From NCBI GenBank assembly GCA_003117195.1, contig BDSI01000127.1:287673-351672 (forward strand): a DNA stretch of 64,000 nt, in the 5' to 3' direction. This DNA is from Eudorina sp. 2006-703-Eu-15. Lineage: Eukaryota; Chlorophyta; Chlorophyceae; Chlamydomonadales; Volvocaceae. The notes below the pieces were generated by a model that did not search any database, had not been told where the DNA came from, and saw only the letters and a program-made list of their open reading frames with translations. Of this stretch, positions 1 to 12,300 are shown piece by piece. Both the position numbers and the translations under genes were made by a program. The first letter of the stretch is position 1. Every line of letters begins with the position of its first letter.

Positions 1-219
1 GACTGGCAACCCGATTGGAGACTTCTTCGGATCTTCTGGAACTTCGTCTGGACGGTCGCGAACCTGTCGCCCGAGAATATTCGGGAAGAGGACACGTCAT
101 CTGTGACGTGCAGCCCTGTATATAATCTACGGCAGGTCTCCAAATCGGTGTCTTTTGACGCCACCAAACCGGTGGACTATACACAACATTCACTCATTCA
201 CACACTGACGGTATGTATG
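1..219 (+). other. Open reading frame running in from the left edge, unassigned
   Basis: Frame 1 of the plus strand is open from the first base to a TAG at 220-222, about 73 codons. A GTATGT splice-donor-like site lies at 211, so this could be the end of an exon on the plus strand. One minus-strand frame over the same bases is also open and could belong to the 3' part of gene A. I do not recognise either translation, and the strand is undecided. Confidence 0.2.
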
Positions 220-522
220 TAGGTCTATCTGTCGTGCGAAGGACGGACGAGCGGCTGCTGCTGTGGCAAGCACGCATCTATATACGTATCTCCGCGCGCA
301 CGTCCTTGCAAGTGGGTGTAGTCAGAGATAAACACCCAACGCCGGCCGCCGATGGGCTGCCGGCGTACGATGATTATGTACGCGGTCGTTCTACGTTTCC
401 AGCAGGCAATGTGCACGAAATGAGGCTTCTGTTGGCGGTTCCGTTCGCACTCGTACATAAATGGACCTCCATGGTCGTCTGCAAAAGGTATTTATCGGGA
501 TACTTAGATATGATAGATATCA

Positions 523-603
523 GGGGTTGATGAGATGAGGCGCCTTCGAGCTATCTGGGCCCGTTTGAACACCCGGTCGGGACTCGGGTCCACCTTTAAC
601 GAT
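523..603 (+). repeat. R1 dispersed repeat, 3'-terminal fragment
   Basis: About 80 bp match the last part of the R1 family seen more fully at 15.7, 26.2, 36.5 and 37.1 kb. It holds the GCTATCTGGGCCCGTT core and the GGGTCCACC end, followed by a TTAACGATTACTACTATA tail. In this orientation the tail looks like the 3' end of a non-LTR retroelement. Bases 604-889 after it are AT-rich low-complexity sequence with no gene. Confidence 0.6.
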
Positions 604-889
604 TACTACTATATATCTTAGATATGTATATAGATGAACGATGCATTTTATTTGCGGCTTGCGTACGTACCCTAAGTACATTATATATACATATATAATA
701 TATATTATGTTATATATAGTATTATATAAATTATAATATATTGTAATTTATAATATATTTTATTGTATTATATTATATACAAGGTATTTAGGTATCCGTC
801 AAGCAGTGAACATCCAGCAGGCAAGATCACGGCATAATGTTATTTATTTATCAATAAATAATAATAAATAAGCCTACCATGTGTCATAC

Positions 890-2706
890 CTTTACAGATG
901 ACTCCTACGTCCTGCACAACCCCGTCCGCATGCAAAAGAGGTTGTACTCAGCGAAGGATATTACAGCCAACCGTCGCAAGGATGAGAGTAAATCGAATAA
1001 CGTTATATAAGCATGTTGCTATAAAGACAACCATGATCGATATTGTACTTGTGGTTCTCGTTTATGTAATGTAATGTATTATAATACAGGATAATACAGT
1101 TTATTATTACCGTACAATACAACACAATACAACATAAAATAACATAGCATAACATAGTATAATACAATGAGATGTAATATAATATAGATAATAAAATTAT
1201 ATACAATAAATTACAATATGCTGTATATCCTTTGATACAATTACCACCCAAGCACGCACGTGAGGGTAGTGCGGGCTTCCAGCATCACCGCAATGGTGAG
1301 TGGGGCAAAGTGTGGTAAAGACGAGAACCAAGCATACGGGTGCTCCGGATGCGGACATAGAAAGCCGAACATGCCTGAGGCCAAGCACGCTCGCTGACGG
1401 ATGGCATTGACGCTCGCCAATCACCACCCCGGCTTCCGTGAGTGCGTCCCCGCCGCGCACCTGAGTGTGCGAGTAGCAGTCGTTCTCGTACCAACCGTTG
1501 AACTTGCATTGATAGAGGCTGCTTGGTGGGGGATTCCCAGAACAGCTGACATCATCCTGACGAACGGCGCGCGGTGGATTAGATGAACCGACCAGGATCA
1601 GCCGCGCAGTGGTGAAGGTACGAAGGGCGTGCATGTTTCGGGACGGAGTGTTACGTACCTAGTTTTAATCTTCGCTGGTGTCTATCCGCTATTTTTCAGT
1701 GCCATCTATTTATTTGTCCAGACAGACAGACAGACGCTGCCCAGAAATATAATAACAGGAATATCAGTATCATCATACGTTTTCATTGTTTTTAATAGCA
1801 TGAGCGAGCAAGAAAACAATGAAAACATAGGACAGTTGTTTCGGAACCAGGCCGCGTACGTAATCGGAGCAACAGCAGCTAGCGGCCGATGTTTTTTTCA
1901 TTTCTTGCACGCACACGCACGGCAAATTTCTACACGATTGGGAACTAATCCGTCCCAGCAGCTCGCTCACCATAAGAATGGCGCCCGTGCCGCCACCCCA
2001 GAAGGCAACCGCAACGCCTGAAGCATAACCGAGCTCCCGGCAGACCACGGTGGCCTCCACGCTGCCAAAACTATCGCTGCTGCAGGTGCCAAACAAGACA
2101 GCCGCCAACACGCACAAGTTATCAGCAACGGCGCACGATGTACACACCGGGTGCGTACGTACACGCGCATGCAGGGAATGTAACAACTGGAGATAACAAC
2201 GTACAGGCGCATCTGATGGATCGATAATAAGGTTGGCAGCGTGCGTGCGTGCATTAATGGTATAAAATCAATAATGTTTTTGGATTGTTCTTTGTATATA
2301 AGTACATAGCTTAATTCACGTTATGGAAAATGCGATACCTGGTCGCGACAAAGTATCCAAATGTCGACCAGAGGGTTATGCGGTTCCCTTACTTTGCACA
2401 GGCATATAATAAAGCACATCAAATATAGCCTGGATTAGCCTTAGGAGCTACTAGCTAGCTCCTAGATGTTTCCACGAAGGTGGATTAGCCCTTCCCGCAA
2501 AACAGTATTTCGCCGGAAGGGCTAATAATCCGCCTACAGTGGAAACATCTAGATAGATACGGTCAATGGCGTTGGTTGACCTTAAACACTCGTTCGTCAT
2601 CACAGGCTGCTTACTTACCATACTGTGCCCCATTCACCGCTGTAGAAAATCTCGACACGGCCCTCACCCGGCCGAAAGCCGTCTGCCAATCTTACTTGGT
2701 ATTGGA
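890..2706 (-). CDS. Gene A second SRCR domain (four exons)
   Basis: Exons 2619-2706 (88 nt), 1971-2079 (109 nt), 1461-1556 (96 nt) and 890-911 (22 nt) total 315 nt, phase 1 to phase 1. The visible SRCR marks are VRLADGFRPGEGRVEIF, WGTV with a split Cys, VVCRELGYASG, a CSG...CKFNGW...C exon, and the final DVGVIC microexon. If the last exon is read through without splicing, it reaches a stop within about 20 codons, so it may be the 3'-terminal exon. Otherwise a further exon lies to the left. Confidence 0.85.
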
Positions 2707-5700
2707 CTGCCGAGCGATTGCGAACGAATGGAAACGCAAACGAACAAATTATGGAACGAAGGCTGCTGAAAGCGCGCTTGCCCGTATCATCGCAACCTAA
2801 TGCACGTACATAGATTTACAAATAAATCGGAAAATGACTCGCTAGACTCGCTCGCTCGATTCGTTCAGAGTTGCGGCGGCTGGAGCCGCCTGCCTTACAT
2901 TGCAAGTTGCTCATACCGCCGAATGGTGAAAGCATGGAGACGACAAACAAAACGTACAAAAATTGCGGATGGAGGCGGACGGACGGGTAAAAATGTGTAG
3001 GCACAAGTCCAGGACCAGCTAGACCAGCAGTATAAAAAACGTACGAGGCCAGCCCAATCAACAAACACGCATCCATCAAGCAACACAATGGAAAAGAGTA
3101 CAAAATGAACATAGTTGTTAATCTCAAACCCGTCAATCTACGTGTCCATCCAAATAGGCAAATTCACCTGGCGGGGGGCTCGGCGGCGACGGTGGCGGGC
3201 TCGGCAGAGTCGGCGGCGGGGCAGGTGGGGATGGCGGAGTAGGTGGAGACGATTGCCTTATGCCTATATCGATACACATACAGCAAAGCAAAGGACCACG
3301 CACGCGTGTCGACGGAGTCTCAGCTTGTGTGACGAACCGCGCATTTGAATAATCTGAACAGATGAATACGGGGAACCTGCAATCATGATGGCCATCGATC
3401 GACCCTCTCATAATAAGGTGCGTGGGCCAGCAGGTTCTGCGTGCGTAAAGTACATATCGATGCATGGTATGCATGGTATGTATGCATGCCCAAGCATAAA
3501 AATTATACAAACAGAAACGGATGTAAAAATAAGTCTGCGTAATCCTAAAATGCTTTTGATTATTCGTACTTATTCATACAGATACACGTACAATGTTTGT
3601 CCCTTATTACGCACAACCTATTGCTTTTGCATAGACAGTTCAGTCGGACAGATATGTGTGTAATGTATGCATGATGACGGATGTATGTCGCTACAGCGCT
3701 ATATATATATCCTGCTGCTGCTGGCGTTCACTCTTGCAGCTGCGTGATGACCAGCCACGCGCGCCCTCTCACCAAAGCAACGAACGCCGGCATCCTGTAA
3801 GCGTGGAAAGCAAACATGTCGTGGTGTTGATTTGTATGGTGACGTAGATGAGCGAACGCCTTAGATGTAATCATCATTTTATAAGAACAACAACAATAAC
3901 ACAAATATATTATTACTTATTAATAATAATATTTATTACTACTGATAATATAATATAATATATTTAAAATTGTAATATTTATTATTAATTTTTTGTAGGC
4001 TGTATCCCGTCCTTCGAGTGAAGTAGTTCTACGCGAAAGCGAGATCTGAACCAGAACCCATCCATACTCAAGCGTTGGCGCTGCACTCACTGATGTGTGC
4101 GCCTGACAGTCGCGGTCGACGTTGTACCAGCCCCGGAAGGTGCACAGGTACAGACGCTCCGGCGACGGGCGCTGGCTGGAGCAGCTGACGCCGTCCTGCA
4201 TGTCGGTAGATACCGAATCATCAACATGTTGCAAATTGTTATTTGCTGCGTACACCGACATACATACACGTATTCACATAAAGCAATGTTTGCACAGATA
4301 GATTATTAGCACATGCACGCATGCAACCGTTTCGGTGCCTAACACCTCGCTCGCTGCTGGCACTTACACATAGAATATAAATATGGCATAAATTACGTAC
4401 ATTTATGAAAGCAATTGCTTGTAAATACGTACATCAATAAGTTACAAAAAGATGAGTATATATGTATACTGGCTGTCAGTATGCAGGTCAGCAGGTTGCT
4501 TGTTGGTTGTTATTAATGGCGTTTGCTTACCATCAGCACCGGGCCACTACCGCCTCCCCAGGACGACTTCCACGGACTAACCGCCTGACCCGACACATAG
4601 CCCAGCTCCCAGCATGCCACTGACGCTTCGGTGCTGCCAAAATTGTTCGAGCTGCAAGTAATAGTTGCATACGACGGGCGGGACTCGTACCTCGTGCGGG
4701 CGGGCGTCGGTACGTAGTGCGTGATGCTTCGTTTATAGATGTACACATGCAATAATGTTAATTGGCATTAAGTTCCTGAAGATATCTAACCCCGCTTGTT
4801 TGATAGGAGTCACGTACTACTGTTTTATTTGGGACTGGTGCAGCGGCAACATACAGCAAGGAACGAACGAACCGGAAATCATGAGAAACAAAGTCGACGA
4901 CACGCAGGTACCTTACCAGACGGTTCCCCACTGGCCGTCGTAATAGATTTCGACGCGGCCTTCGCTGGGCGTCGCGCCGCCCGCAAGTCGAAGCGTGTAC
5001 AGTCCTGCGGGGAATAAAGTAATTTGGCCATTCATCGCCAAGACTCCAATAGATAGATAGAAAGACGGTAATGTAATTACTACTGTAATCACGCGCCACT
5101 ATCAGACGTGTTTTCACTACATACAAAGGCCAACAGCGATCGACCTTAGCATATGTAGCTACCTGTGACGGAACGCATGCATGCGTCGTCGATCGGCGAG
5201 TGAACCGAAAGCGTTAGTTCACGTCCAAGCAAGCAGGACAGCATCAGGTAGTGCAAGTAACAAATAATCATTACCAACTTGCCCGGCGGGGGAGTCGGAG
5301 GCAACGCGGTAGTCAATGATGGTGAGGGTAGCGGCGGCGAGGGTTGCGGCGGCGGGGGTTGCGGCGGCGGGTGATGATGATGTTGGTCGACACCGGGATC
5401 GCGTGACCGCGGATACGATGGGGGAGCTCGATCGGGCGGCGGCGGAGGGGACGGCGTACGACGGGGTGGGTGAGCAGGCGACCAAGCAGGTGCTGCTGGG
5501 GATGGTGCGGTTGATGGAGACGATGGCTGCGCTGCTGTCGCTGCTGGCGAAGACGGATGAGGCGTTTGGGGTGGCGACGACAGCATGAGGTGCGGCGGCG
5601 GTGGTGGCGAGGACCGGGGATTGCCTACAGGCGCAAGCGAGATTACAGAAGGAAAAAGCGAGCAGCAAACAAATTGTGAGCGATCCCGCCGATCCCGCCC

Positions 5701-6311
5701 CTGCGTTCAATCCGCTAGCAGCAGAACGAACCGTATGCTTCGCCGTTGGCCTATTAATATTATCCAATCCTTTCGTTTTGCATCGTCGCCGTTATCGCCG
5801 TAGCATCATTTTGCTTGCTTATACATACTTGTATGTATTATTATGCATAGAGAGATACAGGAAAATAGACGCCGATTCACACAGGCTCACGCCATAGGCT
5901 TAGTCTCGCCACCCATCTACGCGCTCCTACTCATCATGGACATACCTGGGGGTGTGTGGAGCGGCGGCAGCGGCGAAGAAGGGGGATATGCGCCTGCTGC
6001 TGGAGGATACAGAGGCCGCCGCGCGGGTGGAGTAGCCGGAAATGATGACACTGGGAAGGACGGCGGAGGGTACTGAGGATGGGGAGGCGCCTGCCAGTTA
6101 ACATCTGGAGGGGGGTACGGAGGATGCAATGCTGCTGCCGCCGGTGGTTTCAGTCCATATAGCGGCGGCAGCGATGGGGGGTACTGAGGCGGGTAGGAGG
6201 GGTGATGAGGAGGGTGTTGCCCGTAGCTTGAAGGCGGCAGCGGTAATGGAATGGGTGGGTACGCCGGTGGATGGCTCGCTGCGTACGGAGCGCACCGCAT
6301 GCCGACGCCCT

Positions 6312-6347
<36 letters not shown>

Positions 6348-9300
6348 CGGAAGGTATAACCAACGTTGGCGGCTGTGGGTGACCGACAGCGCTAGCTGGT
6401 ATACAACATAGCTAGACGTTAATGTGCGTGGCAGGCGTCGCGTCGCTTAGCGTCTTTGACTTACGACACAAGGCACTGCGTGGTTCCCAGAAGAGCCCTC
6501 CGCCTCGGGACTCTTTGGCGGGGTTGGTGAAACGGGCCGTCGGGGCGTAGGCGAGACGGGAACGCGATTATTCGTGGGAGGCGATCCGCGGGACGCTGCT
6601 GCTGGTGGTGGCTGGAGGGTCTCATCATGGTGTTGATGCAGTGGCGGCTGCGATGGCGCCAGCTGCCCCGGCTGGTTGTACGGTGGCAACTGTGCTGCCG
6701 GCGGCTGTGCTGCTGGCGACGAATGTCCATATTGATGGGGTGGGTGTGTTGTCGGCTGTGATTGCGACTGCTGCGACGGCGGCGGGTTATCTGGCGGATG
6801 CCCCCGTTCCAGGGGTTCTGAAGGCGGGGCCGGATTGAACGGTGGATATGGATTGAGCGGCGGGTACGGCCCGTACGGCGGGATTTGCTCCCACAAGTCT
6901 TGTACACCTACACACATAAAACGCAAGCAAGGTTGTCCGCGGTTTGCAGCGCTTGGCAGCATACAAGGGATGCGCACCTAACTAACGGTAGGTAGGTGAA
7001 GCGGCACACAACGGATGCATGGGCACCTACGTAGCTAACTAGCTGCTGCCTGCTGCCGGAGGCACCTCATCGCCGTGCCTTGATCGCCTGCATGCTAAAG
7101 GTGACCGGACTTTGACTCCTTTGCTCAATCGCTATATATGCTTGGGGCGCTAGCTAGCGTGTGTATATCATCAGGTGTTTGCACCTGATCAAGGTACACA
7201 AGCTGTAGCCGCCGTACGTCGGTCCGGCCATTATTAGCTAGTTGGTTTGAAAACAAACGGCAAGGCAAGGCAAGGCTAACGTGTAGCAAGCTACATTTAC
7301 CTTAGTAAAATACATAATAATATTCTATAATTCTACAATTAATCAGACGGCTTACGACGGCACATTACGGACACTGAGTTACGATGAGTTACGGAACACC
7401 ATCCCGTGACTAGATGTCACGAGAGGTTACGAACCATGTAACCACGTGTCACGTGTCAGCGTGACCGCGTAATCCGCGTAATCTAAACACAACATCGTAC
7501 AGGGATTACATCCTACTACCAGAACACCTGGGATCTGAGATGCCGTACGGTGATCGGCAGGTGGGCCGGATATCAAAGCCACCCGGGTGGGGTGCGATGG
7601 TCAGACACTAACTGTGTTCGGAGTTCAAGACTCCGCTGCCACCAATCTGTATGTTTTCCGCAATCAGTAATATCTCGAAGCCTAGACTCGCTACCGTGGT
7701 CCCGACCGCCAAGCTGGGCCCTAAGGTGAGCGACTGCTACAAGTGGTATCGAGGGTCAGTGTGTTGATCCTTGGGGGTAACTAACCGCAATCATGGGGCC
7801 GAAAAAAGCGCCGAACCCGTCGACAACGGGCGACGTTCTGTCCCATTTCAAATTAACTAGACAAGCGAAAAAGGAATTCTTTTCGCTCTTGCTCGAGTTC
7901 AATAAGCGGCTTGAGCGACTGCGCAGCACTAAAGCGCAGAAGCAAATTGCCCCTTCCGAGGAGGCCACCGAAAACGGTGAAATTCCAAATGATCCTGACG
8001 CAAATGCGGCTGATCCTGATCCGCAGATGTCTCCATCAGACGACAACCAGGCGAAGCAGCCCCCCGCTCCCGATGGCGAGCAACCGCCTCGCCCGCAGAC
8101 CCTTGAACAGGTCAAGGAGCTGATCAGGAACAGCACAACGGGAACAACGGGGCGTTTGACAAGCCTGGAGTCCGCCGCCGCGGAGCAGAAGCACCGGACG
8201 GACGAGATTGACGCGAAGGTCGACCGCGTCGACGCCAAGGTCGACAAGGTCGCCGCCGCGCAAGTGGACCTGCTGGAGCAGATGAGGGAGCTCAGGGATA
8301 TCCTCCTGTCGGCGAAGGAGTCGCCAACTAAGCCCCCGAACCCCCGAAAGAAGGCGATTGACGACGCCATCCGACAGGTTCACGACTTGTCGGTGGCCAA
8401 ATCGATGTCGCCGGAGCGCCTCAAGCTCATGGCCTTGCAGATCGCATTGGAGTCCCATATGGACCCCGAGATCACCCTGCGGGAGCTGGACGAGCAGTGG
8501 GAGCAGACGCTCTCCGCGATGGAGGACGAGAACTCCGGGCCGGGCACCAGCTCGCCGCACAAGACTGCTCGCAAGGACGAGGTAAATAAAAGGGTCATCG
8601 CTCCGCCTAGGTTCACGGGCAAGAAAGATTCCCAAATCACGAACACGCGAACATGGTTCGCGCTTCTTATGCAGTACTTCGACCTGTATAAGATGGATCC
8701 ACTAGAGCACTTCATGTTCTGGTTAACGGGGAAGGCGCAAGAGTGGGCTGCGGACATTTTCGCACAGCACAAATCGGGCGCACAACCCTTGACCAGGGAG
8801 TTGCTTGAAGAAAAATTCCTGGTGCAATATGGCGATGCGAAGCGCAACACTGCAATGGCTGCACGCGAGCGTCTGCATGCATACGAGCACGCCATGAAAT
8901 CGGACGAGTCCGTACCGGAGTACACTCAACGCTTCTACGATATCATTCGCGACGCGAAAAAGATGGACGTAGGAGAGAAGATGTCCTGGTACATTAAGGG
9001 CTTAGTTCCGGCTTTGCGTAGCAAGTGCTCGACGGACGCTGAGGGCCAGGACTGGGAGGACTTTGACAAGCTGATCACTTACGCAACCGGTCAGGAAATC
9101 CAGTGGCGAGCCACGAAGGAGAAAAATCGGTTGGCGGAAATGGAAGTGCAGGCTGTCGCGCCAACGGCGAACAAGTTCAACAAGTCTAAACGCCCTCCCT
9201 CGCGTCCCTCTGACCGTTCCCAACAGGAGTGGCAGAAGGCCGGAAAGAAGCCGCGCCGGGACAACGCGGGCGAGCAGCCGCAGCGGTGCAACCGCTGCCA

Positions 9301-12300
9301 TCAGATGAAGGACCCCAGCCACTCTTGGCAGCAACACAACAAGATTTGCAAGGCCAAGCGGGCTGGCGGTTCCGACAAGATGGAGCACTAGGTCGCCGGC
9401 GAGCGAGCTGGGGGTCGTGAGCAGTTGCCGAATGTTGCCGAGCGAGAAACTGACTCACTAGGAGGAGGTCTATTTGTGCCGCCGATTTGCGATCCCAAAT
9501 CTTGTGATCGCATGTTTTCCCCTGAAGAGTTCCAAAGAGTGGAGAGGGAGATCGGGCGTCAATTTTCTTACGACGCCGCGTGTAACGATAACGGCGACAA
9601 TAGCCTCTGCCCTCGCTTTGCCTCTCCAGCAAATTCGTTCTTTGATCAGAATGTCTCGGGCGAGTTTGTTTGGATCAATCCCCCATACACGCACATATCC
9701 GAATGGATACAGCATTACTTGCAGTGCAAGCGCAACGATCCTGAAAACACGTCAGCAGTCTTCGTAGTTCCAAAGTGGACACAAGTCGAGCGACGCATGC
9801 AAGCAGCCGGATTCAAGCTGCTGAAAACGTACGCAGTAGGAACAAAGTTGTTTTCGAAGAAGTCTGAATCTGGACAGCGTACGGACATGCCGGGCATCCC
9901 TTGGCCTATTCAGCTTTGGTATGACCCACAAACAGAACCAGTGCAGCTCAACAGCATTGAGAGCAAAGGTCGCACAATGGTTTTCGACGCTCGCTTGTGC
10001 CAATCGGTTTGCAAGGTACTGGCTGATTCAGGCGCTTGCTGCAACAAAACAGCGGACGGATTCATTTCCCACGAAGCAGTTCGCAGGATGGCGCTCACAG
10101 TCCGTCCATGCAAAGTTCACAAAGTTCGTGTGGCGAATGGAACCGACGAGCTCATTATGGGCTCAATTACCGCAAAAATACGCATCGGAACCCTTCATGA
10201 CAAGCTGACTTTGCTAGTCCTAAAGCAAGGAGTTCCTGGTGTGGACGTTATCCTGGCAGACGATTGGCTCTCCCGACGGAAGGCCCAAATGTGCTGGGCG
10301 TCTCGCACGCTTACGGCATACACGTCTGCAGGTAACAAACATGTTCTGAAGCCATCCTTTTGGTCTTCAGACGACAACGATAATGAACACCTTGACGGTG
10401 TCGCAATCATGAACTACGTCACTGCTACTCTTTATGCTGCGAGTACAGTTGAAACGTTCTCAGCAAAAACTGCAGCACGGAGGATTGCCAAAGGCGCACG
10501 AAGCTATCTGTTGCTTGTGCAAAATGAGCCCCTCAATGACGAGTCGACAACTAAACCTGAGGAAACAGCCGACCTAATTCCCCAAACAACAATGTCCGAA
10601 TTGTTGGAAGAATACAAAGATGTATTCGAGGAGCTCCAAGGGTTACCTCCGGACCGCGAAGTAGGTCACACCATTCCTTTAGTGGATGGGGCAGTACCGC
10701 CAGCCAAACGAGCTTACAGATTGACTCAATTAGAGCAGCAGGAAGTACGTAAGCAGGTCACCGAACTGCTAAGTAAAGGATACATTGAACCCTCTACTTC
10801 GCCGTACGGTGCACCAGTTATCTTTGTGGAAAAGGCCAATGGCCAAGGCTTACGTATGGTCTTAGACTATCGTGCTCTTAACAAGATAACAATCAAGCGG
10901 CGGTACCCTATGCCAAACATAACGGACCTCTTCGACCAGCTGCAAGGAGCGAAAATCTTCAGCTCCCTAGATTTACAGCAGGGGTACAATCAAATACGAA
11001 TCTCACCAGAAGATATCGCAAAAACAGCCTTTATAGCTCCAGGAATGGGCCAATTCCAATTCAAGGTCCTTTGCTTTGGGCTGACAAACGCTCCTGCTAC
11101 ATTCCAGGCGGTGATGAATCGAATTTTCGCCGAACACATTGGCAAGTTTGTGCTGGTGTACCTGGATGACATACTGGTCTTTAGCAAGACCCCGGCCGAG
11201 CATGAACAACACCTACGTGTGGTGCTGTCCCTGCTTCGAAAGCACTCATTCAAGGCAAAACTTCAGAAGTGTCAGTTCAATAAAGGTGAACTGCATTTCC
11301 TTGGCCACGTGGTAAGCCGAGAAGGCTTGAAGGTGGACGAGCGCAAAGTGAAAGTCGTAAAGGACTGGCCGGTACCAACGGATGTACCTAAGCTGCGCGC
11401 GTTCCTTGGCTTAGCCAATTATTTCAGGAGGTTCATTCAGGGGTATTCCTCCCTCGTGGCCCCACTCACGACCCTAACAAGCGCGAAAGTGCCCTTCCGC
11501 TGGACAGAGGCCTGCCAGGCAGCCTTTGAGGGCGTGAAACATGCCTTGACAAACGCACCAGTATTAAAACTCCCCGAGCTTGACAAGCCATTCACGGTAT
11601 GGTCTGACGCTTCTGTGTACGGTACGGGCGCCGTCCTTCTTCAAGAGGACAGACCAGTAGCTTACACAAGTTCCAAATTCAGTAAAGCTGAATACAATTA
11701 CTCAACGACAGACCAAGAATGCCTTGGAACAGTACTGGCTTTAGAAGAGTGGCGCTGCTACTTGGAGGGTGCGTCCGATGTCACCTTGGTGACGGACCAC
11801 CAACCACTGGTTTATCTGCAAGACCAGAAAAGCGCCGATATGCTCTCAAGAAGACAAGCTCGATGGATGGAGCGCTTATCACGCTTCAATTTCAAATGGG
11901 AGTACCGACCCGGACGGATAAACGTCGCTGACCCTATTAGTCGGGTACACGACGTGGTGCTCAATGTGCTAACGGCCTCGCTAATTAATAGCGAAATAGG
12001 GCGCCGAATCAAACGCGGTTATGACGGCGACCCAAACCTCAGGAAAAGCAAGGTAGCATCACTGCAGCTAAAACGGAAGAATGGCTTCTGGTATAGGGGA
12101 AACCAGTTGTACGTTCCGAACAACGCTGAATTACGGCGGGACATCTTGTCTGAGTACCATGATGCTCCGTACGCCGGCCACCGCGGCATTGACCGCACAA
12201 AACAAGCGATCGCACAATCATACTGGTGGCCCGGGCTAGACACTGACGTGAAGGCCTACGTCAAGACTTGCCCACAATGTCAGCGTAACAAACCAACTAA

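Noticed and set aside
8036..9388. Long antisense frames under gag
   Set aside because: Shadows of the GC-rich gag coding sequence with no family features.
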